NCBI RefSeq assembly: GCF_000023125.1
Contig: NC_013037.1
Span: 3,658,001 to 3,722,000, forward strand
Direction: 5' to 3'
DNA from: Dyadobacter fermentans DSM 18053
GTDB taxonomy: Bacteria > Bacteroidota > Bacteroidia > Cytophagales > Spirosomataceae
DNA length: 64,000 bases
Shown: in pieces, positions 47,243 through 55,348 of the stretch
Layout: each line of letters begins with the position of its first letter
Position numbering within the stretch: the stretch's first letter is position 1
Position numbers and translations under genes: made by a program
Notes under the pieces: model-generated
Seen by the model: only the letters and a program-made list of their open reading frames with translations
The model's database searches: none
What the model was told of the DNA's origin: nothing

Positions 47243-48100
47243 TTACTGAAGATTTTTATCTTGAAGAAATTCAATAGCGATTTTGCATAGCATTTCGCCT
47301 TTTTCTTCCGGCATTTCATGTCCGACGTTTGGATAGATGCATAATTGTCCGTGGCGGAGCATTTGATAAATGGATATTGTGTGGTCCAGCCTGATCATGT
47401 CCTTGTCACCACGGATAAGTAACACAGGGACATTAATGCCCGCGATTTTATCGTCGGGAATTTTGATTTCCCTTTCCCACATTTTTTGATTGTCTTCCCA
47501 AAACTTGATCCATTTTTCCGGTTGCGGGTTCATTTGCTGGTAGTTTTCCAACCAATCTTTATCCTCTTTCACGGCTTCAACCGTGTATTGTTTTAGCATG
47601 TCACGTGCTTCCTGCGTGAGTCCGCTGGCCCTGGAATTGGAGGCTCCGCTCACCACTTTCTTTACTTTGTCGGGCCGGTTTGCGGCAAGCAGCAATGCGG
47701 TATTGCCGCCAGAGCTCCAACCCATTACATAGGCGCTATCAAGCTGCAACCCGTCGATAAGCTGCGAACAGTATTCCGCCATCAACACTCCGCTCAAACT
47801 GTCGGCATGCTCGGACCGCCCGTGCCCGGGAGCGTCAGGAGCAATAACCCTGAAATGTTTTGAAAGCTCGGGTATGATGCCTGCGAGATTTTCAATCGAG
47901 CCGAGCCCCTGATGCAGCAGCAGTAAAGGCATTCCCTGCCCGTATTCTTCATAGTAGATTTTGGTATCGTTTATGGTTATATATTTCCCGTTATTTGAGC
48001 CATACTTTATGATGTTAGCTTCCTGTTTTATGCGCTGGGGTTTCTGATTGCATGAATTGAGCAGAAGAATCAATGATGCAAAACATATAAATACTCTCAT
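47243..48100 (-). CDS. Alpha/beta hydrolase, lipoprotein
   Basis: 285 residues. The lipobox LLNSC (Cys17) marks an exported lipoprotein. The alpha/beta hydrolase core is intact: HQGLG (oxyanion), DAPGHGRS, nucleophile GWSSGG (Ser129), IRGDKDMI for the acid and NVGHEMP for the histidine. It resembles the small esterase/lactonase group; the substrate cannot be named. The nucleotide sequence is visibly richer in A and T than its neighbours, as is the next gene. Confidence 0.88.
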   Translation of the reverse strand: MRVFICFASLILLLNSCNQKPQRIKQEANIIKYGSNNGKYITINDTKIYYEEYGQGMPLLLLHQGLGSIENLAGIIPELSKHFRVIAPDAPGHGRSEHADSLSGVLMAEYCSQLIDGLQLDSAYVMGWSSGGNTALLLAANRPDKVKKVVSGASNSRASGLTQEARDMLKQYTVEAVKEDKDWLENYQQMNPQPEKWIKFWEDNQKMWEREIKIPDDKIAGINVPVLLIRGDKDMIRLDHTISIYQMLRHGQLCIYPNVGHEMPEEKGEMLCKIAIEFLQDKNLQ

Positions 48101-48235
48101 CCTGGTCGGTCACGATGACGTGGTTGATTTTAATATTTGAATACCAGGATTAAATACGCTATTTTGTTGCGGTTCGTTGAGAATTAATGTCTTATAAGTT
48201 GCTTATCTTTCGCAAAGGCGAAAACCCAAATGTTT

Positions 48236-48931
48236 ATGAAACGACTGCTTCTATTTGTTTTGACATTAACAATATTGCAAGGCTGTAAGAAGTCGGAGCC
48301 GGAACCGGTGCCGACTGTACAAACCGAAGGATTGGATATTAAATATGACCAGACCAAACAGCTGGAAGTCAAACTTGGCAATGAAGTTTTAGATCCGAAA
48401 TCATTTTTTTGGAAAATCGACGATGAAACGGTCGGAAGCATTGATAATCTGGGTGTATTTACCGCTCAGAAAGTCGGTATTGCCAACATTAGTATTTTCA
48501 ATTCGGATGGGACAAAAGTGAGTGAAAGCACGATCACCGTTTCACCTTACAGTACGTTATTTCAAGAGCCGATTACAAGTTGGGGTACGCCATTGCAGAA
48601 TATCATCAAAGATGAAAAAAGGAAACTTGCCGACCGGCAGACTTACCGGCTTCAATTTGAAGGTGAAAACCAGCAGGTACGGGCCGTTGCCTATGAGCTG
48701 ACGCTTGAAAAAACGCTCGGGTTTTCGATCCTGCAATTGAAAGACACTCCTGAAACACGCCTTGAAGTGATGACATTCCTGAAAGAACGCTACCAATACG
48801 TTCACGATCCTGATAACGTAAGCGAAGGAGAGAATTTCATCAATTATGAACGAACCAAGCTTGTTACGTTAATAGATGAAAAGTTTCTGGGCCTCTCGGT
48901 CATTTACACGCCGTATGATAATGTTTTATAG
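48236..48931 (+). CDS. Lipoprotein with one Ig-like (BIG2) domain
   Basis: 231 residues from ATG 48236 (two codons after another ATG). Lipobox ILQGC. Residues about 30-105 look like a bacterial Ig-like group 2 domain: VGSIDNLGVFTAQKVGIANISI and ISEST strands. The C-terminal 120 residues (RLQFEGENQQVRAVAYELT, LEVMTFLKERYQYV) are unknown to me, possibly a DUF with one beta sheet. It is divergent from the alpha/beta hydrolase gene and shares its low GC. Function unknown. Confidence 0.7.
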   Translation: MKRLLLFVLTLTILQGCKKSEPEPVPTVQTEGLDIKYDQTKQLEVKLGNEVLDPKSFFWKIDDETVGSIDNLGVFTAQKVGIANISIFNSDGTKVSESTITVSPYSTLFQEPITSWGTPLQNIIKDEKRKLADRQTYRLQFEGENQQVRAVAYELTLEKTLGFSILQLKDTPETRLEVMTFLKERYQYVHDPDNVSEGENFINYERTKLVTLIDEKFLGLSVIYTPYDNVL

Positions 48932-48965
48932 GCAGTTTGGACCTGCCGTGTGGTGAACAATGGAC

Positions 48966-50371
48966 TTAGGGCTGTGCATTTTCCAGCGCTCTCAACCTCG
49001 ATTGCAAAGCCTCATTCGAAGCCTTCATCGCGTTATAATCACTTTGCAATTCTTTAAATGCCTCAACCAAATGGGGTATTAATCCAATGTAATTGACCGA
49101 CTTATAACCTTGCGCGTCCGTTTCTACCAGCTCGGGCAGCACAGCTTCCACATCCTGGGCGACGAAGCCCGTTTGCAACGCGCGGGAGCGTTTCTCGCTG
49201 GCCCAGCGGTAATGGTAGCCCGACAAACCCAGGATTTTGTGCCTGCTGCCTTGCAACGCGGTCAGGTCACTTTTCAACCGGCGGTCGGAATTTTGCGTAA
49301 GGTTTCCGGTTAAGGTCGCATTGCCGTTGGCATGGACGTAAAACCGCCATGCATCGCCGATAAAAAAACCAACCTGATCGTCGGTCACCATGCCCATGAA
49401 AGCGGCTGGGCCTTTCTGGTAGTCGTCGGTTTTAGAACCATCGAGAAATAAACCGGCGGTGCTGCCTGCCTGATGTTTGATACGCATCCTTTTAGCCACA
49501 TCAAAATTATATTGGGGGTACAACACGCCAATTCCTACATTTCCGCTTCTCAAAACGGTGATTGCATTGCTTCTGTTGTTGTCACTTGTGCCATTGCCCA
49601 ATTGAAAAATGCGGTCATTGACATCTATCGAGTTGCTGGGGAAACCATCGTCATTGTTATATCCACCCAAGGTTACGCTAAAATACTTTTTAGAGGTCAC
49701 CTTATGCCCGATTGCAATCGACTCAGATTGCAACGATTCCGAACCGGAACCAATGGCTATCGAGCCGGAGCCTAAGGCCCTGGTATTTCTACCCAGGCCA
49801 ATGGAGGAAGTTCCAAACTCGGAGGCATTCCAGGCGTCATTGGTCACTTCACCTGCCCGAAAAGCAGCAAGTCTCGGGTACCAGATCAGCCGTGGCCCCG
49901 TTCCCGAGCTCGCCGCCAGGGTCGCCCCCTGATTCAAAATCCCTTCTGGACAACAGGATCACCATTTATCCAAGAGATGGCCTCTCTGGAATGGAGCGAA
50001 TAAGGCACGCTCAGCAACTGGCTGGTCCCGGCATCAAGATAAGCATCTCCGCCGGCGGGATCGAGTTCCAGTTGCAGAAAAAACTCGGCATTCGCCCAGT
50101 TAATGCCGGAAAACACACCCGATACCGGAGTACCCGCACCGATCGAAACGATAAAAAGCCCGCCGGAATTGGTTTGCGAAATTTGCGTTTCCTAGTACTG
50201 GATCGGCCCGTTCGCACTGGTTTTATGAATGGTAAACCGGAGGCCGACAGACTGGCTGGCTACCACTTTCCCATTTTCGTCGCGCGCCACACCCTGAAAA
50301 CTGAATCCCTGGGGCGTCTGCGCAAATGCGGAAAGCGATAGCATGAGGAAGAAGAATGAAATAACTCTCAT
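48966..50371 (-). pseudogene. Tail-fibre-like protein with S74 chaperone domain, broken by amber codon and frameshift
   Basis: Reading from ATG 50371 gives signal peptide MRVISFFFLMLSLSAFAQ and a T9SS-exported-like N-domain. Codon 60 is TAG (50192-50194); the frame then continues coherently (ETQISQTNSGGLF... to VVQKGF) and stops at 49934. A one-base shift then leads into a 323-residue frame beginning QGATLAASS. That frame has YadA-head-type repeats (GSIAIGSGSESL) and the C-terminal S74 intramolecular chaperone (SDRRLKSDL, GFVAQDVEAVLPEL, coiled-coil end). An exact -7 box TATATTTG is upstream (50421-50428 on the other strand). Two lesions make sequencing error less likely, but each could be one. 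Confidence 0.85.
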
Positions 50372-50555
50372 CGTGAAAAGGATTAATGTAATGGGGAGAT
50401 TGCGGTTGGCCCGCGAGAGTCAAATATATTCCTTCCCCAACTCTGCGATTGCCACGGATTAATTCCCGACAGATTTCAATTATCCTCCGGCAAATAGGCC
50501 CGATTATTTTCCGGCAAAACCATCAACTAAATTCGAATCCGTTCACTAATTGCCT

Positions 50556-50587
50556 TTTGGCACTTCCATTTGCAGCGCGCAATTTTG
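50556..50587 (+). promoter_or_regulatory. Promoter of the next small membrane protein gene
   Basis: TTTG (50556-50559), 20 bases, then CAATTTTG (50580-50587), one mismatch to consensus. It ends 23 bases before the ATG at 50611. Confidence 0.6.
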
Positions 50588-50610
50588 CACATCCTTTACA
50601 CTAGCTCGAT

Positions 50611-51012
50611 ATGGAAATGCTCACACTCTACACAATCGCATCACTCGCATTGGCATCGGTAACGCTGATCGGCGGCGGCAAATGGCTTCAAATCAGGGAG
50701 CACAATAAGTTGAAACGCGTTTTGAGGAACGGCCGTCAGTATGAAGCGCTGATACTCGACGCGCAGCCCATCAAACCATCCATTTTCAATACGGAAAACA
50801 TACGGCTGCGCGTGCAGATTCTATCGGAAAAGCCGGTGGTGATGGAGTTTAACTACGATGCGCCCTATACCGAATGGCGGGAACTGACGACCGGAAAGGT
50901 GGTAACAGTGGATATCGATCCGGATGATCAGCGCAATGTGATGCTCGTCAGGAAGTCGTCGCAGCCGAAAGCTACTCCCGCAGCGCGCAGGAGTGCTTTG
51001 CTGGCATTTTAA
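50611..51012 (+). CDS. Small protein with N-terminal membrane helix, DUF3592-like
   Basis: 133 residues. One membrane helix (about 4-24) is followed by a beta-rich domain (GRQYEALILDAQP, RLRVQILSEKPVV, GKVVTVDIDPDDQRNVML) that resembles DUF3592-type proteins, whose role is unknown. ATG at 50611 or 50617. The stop overlaps the convergent next frame by 4 bases. A promoter match upstream supports a real gene. Confidence 0.75.
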   Translation: MEMLTLYTIASLALASVTLIGGGKWLQIREHNKLKRVLRNGRQYEALILDAQPIKPSIFNTENIRLRVQILSEKPVVMEFNYDAPYTEWRELTTGKVVTVDIDPDDQRNVMLVRKSSQPKATPAARRSALLAF

Positions 51013-51236
51013 AGAATTACCATAATATCCGGGTTCGGCCGGTCTTTTTTGTCCAGATATTCCCAGGATACAATGTCCTCTTCCGGGTAAATGTTGCCCG
51101 TATCCTCGGGGCCTTCGTCACCAATCGCCTCAATAAACGCCTTCGACGCCTTTTTGTACGTGCCTTCGCGCGGAATGCCGTTCATGTCTGTGAACAAAAC
51201 GTGGGATTGGTCCTGTGGCAGATTTCTGTCTTTCAT
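51009..51236 (-). CDS. Small acidic hypothetical protein
   Basis: 75 residues from ATG 51236. It is acidic in the middle (DEGPEDTGNIYPEEDI) with a tryptophan/tyrosine near WEYLDKKDR and ends DIMVIL. No signal peptide or membrane helix. I recognise no family; the codon choice is like its neighbours and the frame is clean, so it is probably a real small gene. Confidence 0.6.
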   Translation of the reverse strand: MKDRNLPQDQSHVLFTDMNGIPREGTYKKASKAFIEAIGDEGPEDTGNIYPEEDIVSWEYLDKKDRPNPDIMVIL

Positions 51237-51359
51237 GGGGTTCAATATTTTAAGTAAAAGAAGGCTTCGAGTCGTTCCTTTACTTTCAAAACGTGCAAAT
51301 CCTGTGCCTGCGTATGCCCAAATGCGGTTTCGGTTGCAGGAAGCAGGCTTGGGCCGGGA

Positions 51360-52535
51360 TCAAAACTGTTTTGCGAAACGGATGAATTTATCCCAATCGT
51401 AGGCAGTCATATTGTGTTCGCCTTCATGATTATGATACCCGAAATGCGGCCCGATCACCGGCATATCAATGCCCGGCATCTCCTTGGGCAGCTCGGGCTT
51501 GACGCCGTACAAAGCATAGACGGGTTCGGCAGCCTTCACAGCCAGAAATGTACCTTTCGGATCGGCCCAGAGGTCTTTGGAGGCATTGGTAGCATAAACC
51601 GGCCGCGGCGCGATGAGCGCGATGAGCATATGCTGGTCCACCGGCAGCGCATTTTCCTTGTCGTTGTACTTCTTGTAATTATTGTTAAACCAATGCGGAA
51701 ACGTGGTATTAATGCGGCTGATCCGCTCTCCGAACTGCCGCCGTGCCAGTGCCGCTCCCGTGTTGCCCGAACAGTTGGTAACGCAAGCTGCAAACCGCCG
51801 GTCCTGTGCAGCAGCCCAAAGCGAAGTTTTACCGCCGCGCGAATGCCCCACGACGATCACTTTCTTCGAATCGATGTCTTTATCAGTCCCGAAATAATCC
51901 ATCACGCGACTCGCGCCCCATGCCCAGGCGCCAATGGCTTTCATGCCATTGTCCTTTTTCAGCTGCTCGGGGTAGAGTTTTTGCAAAACGCCGGTCATGT
52001 AGGTGTCTTTATTGTCCGGCGCCAGGTCACTTACATGAAATGCCGCAATCGCAAAACCACTGTCGACTACCATTTCGGCTGGCCAGAATTCGCTCTTTTT
52101 AGCTCTGGTAGGGTCGGTAAGGTCCTTCCCGCGGTTATTGATCAGCAAAAACACCGGTACGGGCTTCTTCGCCTGGGTTGGAACAAAAAGCACGACATTG
52201 ATCTGCACCGAATTCCCATTCCTGAAAACGGTCACCCCGATTTGTTTTAAAACCGCCTTGCCATCCATTTCAGGCCGGTCATCTTCCGTGAGGGCATAGC
52301 GGATGCTATCGTAGCCGACCGGCATTTGTCCGTAAATATGATCTTCGAACAGCCTCAGCACTTCCGGCCTTCTCAGCTTCTCCCATTTCTCTTCACTGCG
52401 AATGGTCTTTCCCGAAGCGGTTTTGAGCACGTCCGGCAAAGTATAATGCGGCACTTTGGATTCATCATAATTCTGGGCGAATGCCGCCCAAAAGGGAGCA
52501 GCGAGCAACATGCAGAGAATGGCAGTTTTTTTCAT
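51360..52535 (-). CDS. CE15-like glucuronoyl esterase
   Basis: 391 residues from ATG 52535; signal peptide ending FAAFAQ-like at about 21. Alpha/beta hydrolase with the serine in GHSRGGKTSLWAAAQD, the form of the GxSRxGK motif used by bacterial CE15 glucuronoyl esterases, which cleave ester bonds between lignin and glucuronoxylan. Other matching blocks: DHIYGQMP at the front, GAWAWGASRVMDY, NCSGNTGAALARR and the C-terminal GPHFGYHNHEGEH with the catalytic histidine. The call is from these motifs; a related sugar-ester substrate is possible. No other xylan genes are adjacent. Confidence 0.82.
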   Translation of the reverse strand: MKKTAILCMLLAAPFWAAFAQNYDESKVPHYTLPDVLKTASGKTIRSEEKWEKLRRPEVLRLFEDHIYGQMPVGYDSIRYALTEDDRPEMDGKAVLKQIGVTVFRNGNSVQINVVLFVPTQAKKPVPVFLLINNRGKDLTDPTRAKKSEFWPAEMVVDSGFAIAAFHVSDLAPDNKDTYMTGVLQKLYPEQLKKDNGMKAIGAWAWGASRVMDYFGTDKDIDSKKVIVVGHSRGGKTSLWAAAQDRRFAACVTNCSGNTGAALARRQFGERISRINTTFPHWFNNNYKKYNDKENALPVDQHMLIALIAPRPVYATNASKDLWADPKGTFLAVKAAEPVYALYGVKPELPKEMPGIDMPVIGPHFGYHNHEGEHNMTAYDWDKFIRFAKQF

Positions 52536-52671
52536 GTGGTGGTTAGTCAGGGCAGTCATTTCCAATCAAAACCCTCAAATATCCGGTATTTACTGAAAAC
52601 CGTCGCCGTTCGGAGATTTTTTTCACCCATCACCCAACCTCCGCCGTGCTTTGTGCAGTTTATTTTATTGA

Positions 52672-52685
52672 CAGGTGGCCACCTG
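52672..52685. promoter_or_regulatory. 14-bp perfect palindrome before the repeat lipoprotein gene
   Basis: CAGGTGGCCACCTG is fully self-complementary, 35 bases upstream of the ATG at 52721 and downstream of a TTTG and TATTTTATTG segment. A candidate operator; no regulator is identified. Confidence 0.45.
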
Positions 52686-52720
52686 ATTTACATCTTTTTC
52701 AATTCTAAACACTGATGGTC

Positions 52721-53095
52721 ATGAGAACAGAAAAATGGCTGGTGCTATGCGTTGCATTGCTGCTGATCCAGCTGGTCGCCTGTGAACGGGGGAAAATGGA
52801 AGAAAATGCGCCGGCACCGGTTTCGGCGCGGACGGGCGCGGATAGCATTGGGCTCGACAGTATCCCAAAAGATACGATCCGGAATGACAGCATTTACGGG
52901 GACACGATTGTCCGGGATACGATCATCCGCGACACGATTGTTCGCGACACGATTGTCCGCGACACGGTTGTCTGGGACTCAATAGTCCGCGACAGTATTA
53001 TCAAAGACAAATCTTTCCTGAACAAGCCCAACGCCCGGACTCGGAAAGTCGCGTCGGGGCCTTTGGAACGGCTCAAAACGGTCGGACGAAACTAG
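52721..53095 (+). CDS. Lipoprotein with ten D-[ST]-[IV]-x-x pentapeptide repeats
   Basis: 124 residues. Lipobox LVAC follows a good signal peptide (MRTEKWLVLCVALLLIQ). The mature chain is DSIPK-DTIRN-DSIYG-DTIVR-DTIIR-DTIVR-DTIVR-DTVVW-DSIVR-DSIIK, ten units with Asp at position 1, Ser/Thr at 2 and Ile/Val at 3, then a basic tail. No known domain covers it. The repeat may form an extended or beta-solenoid-like rod, but this is inference. It lies 94 bases upstream of the ECF sigma gene on the same strand. Confidence 0.8.
   Translation: MRTEKWLVLCVALLLIQLVACERGKMEENAPAPVSARTGADSIGLDSIPKDTIRNDSIYGDTIVRDTIIRDTIVRDTIVRDTVVWDSIVRDSIIKDKSFLNKPNARTRKVASGPLERLKTVGRN
52856..53005 (+). repeat. Ten tandem 15-bp units inside the lipoprotein gene
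   Basis: Units are GACACGATTGTCCGC-like. Four consecutive units at 52901-52960 differ by few bases, while outer ones are more diverged. The reading frame is kept throughout, as expected when repeat number changes in multiples of 15. Confidence 0.9.
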
Positions 53096-53116
53096 TTGGG
53101 CGATTTCAGTAAAATT

Positions 53117-53133
53117 CGTTTCAAACGTTTCAA
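53117..53133. repeat. Direct repeat CGTTTCAA x2 before the sigma gene
   Basis: Copies at 53117-53124 and 53126-53133, nine bases apart. CGTTT-C-AAACG within it is a palindrome. It could be a regulatory element of the sigma gene, whose TTG is 57 bases downstream. Confidence 0.4.
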
Positions 53134-53189
53134 TGGAATAAAACACGTGTGGCCGCCGGCACATCGACGGCCACGCATTAACGAGCTCA

Positions 53190-53723
53190 TTGGACACATT
53201 ATATCGTACACTAGCGGGTTGCAAACGGCAGGAGCGCCAGAGTCAGGAAAAATTGTACCGGCAATTTTACCCTGTCCTGTTCGCACTTTGCAAGAACTTT
53301 TTCGAGGACAAGCACGATATCGTCACCGCAATCAACAACGGTATGCTGAAAGTGTTTACGAACATTCACCAATACGATGAATCCAAAGGCGAATTCTTCA
53401 ACTGGATGTACACGACGGTCCGCAATGCCGCACTTACCATGCTTCGTGACCGGAAAAGACAATCGGTTGATTATGTAGAAATTACCGAAGAAATGGAGCT
53501 CCCGTCGGCCGAAAACCCGTTTGAACAGTTGTCGGGCAACGACATTCAGCAATACCTGATGCAGCTGCCGGCCGCAACCCGTCGCATTTGCAGCCTGTTC
53601 TACATCGACGGGTTTTCAGTCAAGGAAATCGCCGCCGCGCTGGCGATCAGCGAAGGCACCGTCAAATGGCATTTGAGCGAAAGCAGGACCCGGTTGAAAG
53701 TGATTTTTGAAAACCTCCTCTGA
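53190..53723 (+). CDS. ECF sigma-70 family RNA polymerase sigma factor
   Basis: 177 residues from a TTG (DTLYRTLAGCKRQER); no in-frame ATG exists upstream before a stop. Region 2 (LYRQFYPVLFALCKNFFEDKHDIVTAINNGMLKVFTNI) and region 4 (LPAATRRICSLFYIDGFSVKEIAAALAISEGTVKWHLSESRTRL) are complete. There is no SnoaL or other extra domain. Its stop and the ATG of the following membrane gene share one base, the arrangement of sigma/anti-sigma pairs. It probably drives an envelope-response regulon. Confidence 0.93.
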   Translation: MDTLYRTLAGCKRQERQSQEKLYRQFYPVLFALCKNFFEDKHDIVTAINNGMLKVFTNIHQYDESKGEFFNWMYTTVRNAALTMLRDRKRQSVDYVEITEEMELPSAENPFEQLSGNDIQQYLMQLPAATRRICSLFYIDGFSVKEIAAALAISEGTVKWHLSESRTRLKVIFENLL

Positions 53724-55324
53724 TGAAACGGAAAGACAAACATATCGGTAAGTTTCTCCGCGACCCGCTCCCGGACCCCGAAATCCCGGCTGACGACGCC
53801 TGGGCGGACATGCAGCGTATGCTGGACACAGCAGGAATCCCGGAAGCAAACGAGCCGGACAAACTTTCACCCCTTTGGCCATCGCCATGGACATTGAAAG
53901 GATTGCTGATCGGCCTTTCGGCGGTAACGGTCACGTTGGGCTTGATTGCATGGGTTACCATTCAAAATGCGGAGACGCCGCTTGCTGAACATCCGGGCAA
54001 GACGCTTTTTGACAATGCCGGAACGCCACTTTCTGAAAATGCGGAGGCGCCGCTTGCTGACTATGCAGACACGCCGTTGTCTAACGATACAGACACGCCG
54101 CCACCTACCACTAAAATGCTGCCCAAGTCGATCAGCGGACCGGATTCAATGACCACTCTGAAAAGGCCTTCAAGCAGAAATTCAAGAGTTCAGCATTCCA
54201 AAATGCCTGACAAAAACATGAAACGAGGCACTACTGAGGCCGAGGGGGATTTAGGGAATACGAAAAAAAGCCAAAACCTCAGCATCGACCTACCCAATCC
54301 TGACAAAACAGAACAGGCTAGCGATGACTTATCCGCCCCGAATAATGCCGGGCGGCGCATCGCAAACGCTAGTGATATGGACTTGAAAAATGTAAGCGCA
54401 AGCCGCGCAAACACAACATCTTCGCGCACTGCTCGTAATGCCAATGAGCGGGCGAACGACGGGTATACTGACGTTGCAAATTCCAATACCGGCAATGCAG
54501 CTGCCACACCCATGAGCGTAACGGCGGCAGGCGATGTTCCCGCCTCCAAAAGCCTGCCGACCAGCATTGCGCCATTGCCCGGCCATTTCGAAAGCCATAT
54601 GCGAGACCTCAGCGCACGCATCGTAAAGCCTGATTTACTACCTGCCGCGGAGCAGTCGCCGGAAGCGCGTAAACAGGTGATCAGCCGATGGCATGTTGGC
54701 CCGGAATGGAGCTTGTTCGAACCTTTTTATGAGACTGAATACCTGCTTACCGGCGCCGACAGCATCAAACGCCCTGCACGCCTGGCTATCCCGGGCATAT
54801 TCGTTTCCAAAAACTGGAATAGGCATGCCGCAACCTTCGTTTTCACGCCGTCGCACTCCTACTTCGGCAATTTCGACCGTGTGGCGCAGAAAACAGACAC
54901 CATCCCAAGCCAGGATTCGACCCTCACCAACTTCCAGGCGAATACGAACTTTATCAAAGCAACCGGACTGAATTTCACACTCCATTACCAATACGGAGTT
55001 ACCCGCTGGCTGTCATTATCGGCCGGAGCGTCCTACGCGCGATTCTTCCGCGCATTGTTCCGAAAAGAGACTGTCACCGGCAGTAACCCGCCCGTTCCCG
55101 GCAGCCACGTGCAGGCAAGAGGCCGGGAGGCTATGAATGGCTTTATCGACCCACAACAATGGACAATACGAGCCGGGTTGATCGTCCACCCGCATTTTAT
55201 CTTGGATGGACGATTGCAGACGGGCCTCAACGTGATCGTGCCGGTATCCAACATGTCGCAATACGGCCCTACCCGCATCAGGTCGGCCAATGCGCAGATT
55301 TTTATCAGATTATTGGTGAGATAA
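53723..55324 (+). CDS. Dual-membrane-type anti-sigma-like protein (cytoplasmic head, TM, linker, barrel)
   Basis: 533 residues. Residues 1-57 are a short cytoplasmic segment with DDAWADMQRML. One membrane helix is at 58-81. Residues 84-310 are low-complexity, including five 8-residue TPLxxxxx units (85-124). Residues 322-533 form a beta-rich domain with alternating hydrophobic strands (RWHVGPEWSL, RHAATFVFTPSHSY, LNFTLHYQYGVTRWLSLSAGASY, IRAGLIVHPHF, LQTGLNVIVPV, AQIFIRLLVR), compatible with a small outer-membrane barrel. This order matches the dual membrane-spanning anti-sigma (Dma) proteins reported in Bacteroides. That identification is by architecture only. It overlaps the sigma gene by one base. 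Confidence 0.75.
   Translation: MKRKDKHIGKFLRDPLPDPEIPADDAWADMQRMLDTAGIPEANEPDKLSPLWPSPWTLKGLLIGLSAVTVTLGLIAWVTIQNAETPLAEHPGKTLFDNAGTPLSENAEAPLADYADTPLSNDTDTPPPTTKMLPKSISGPDSMTTLKRPSSRNSRVQHSKMPDKNMKRGTTEAEGDLGNTKKSQNLSIDLPNPDKTEQASDDLSAPNNAGRRIANASDMDLKNVSASRANTTSSRTARNANERANDGYTDVANSNTGNAAATPMSVTAAGDVPASKSLPTSIAPLPGHFESHMRDLSARIVKPDLLPAAEQSPEARKQVISRWHVGPEWSLFEPFYETEYLLTGADSIKRPARLAIPGIFVSKNWNRHAATFVFTPSHSYFGNFDRVAQKTDTIPSQDSTLTNFQANTNFIKATGLNFTLHYQYGVTRWLSLSAGASYARFFRALFRKETVTGSNPPVPGSHVQARGREAMNGFIDPQQWTIRAGLIVHPHFILDGRLQTGLNVIVPVSNMSQYGPTRIRSANAQIFIRLLVR
53975..54094 (+). repeat. Five 24-bp units coding TPLxxxxx octapeptides
   Basis: Units code TPLAEHPG, KTLFDNAG, TPLSENAE, APLADYAD, TPLSNDTD in the linker of the anti-sigma-like protein. 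The frame is preserved, so unit number could set linker length. Confidence 0.65.
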
Positions 55325-55348
55325 ATTCTTTCGAGAAAGTCACATATT

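Noticed and set aside
50011..50423. Separate small genes upstream of the S74-domain frame
   Set aside because: These are out-of-frame fragments; the true frame joins signal peptide, N-domain and C-domain across two lesions.
52856..53005. CRISPR-like short tandem repeats
   Set aside because: Units are contiguous 15-mers without spacers and stay in one reading frame; no cas genes.
53149..53174. Terminator GTGGCCG/CGGCCAC before the sigma gene
   Set aside because: Stem is real but no T-run follows; 16 bases from the sigma start it could equally be leader structure.
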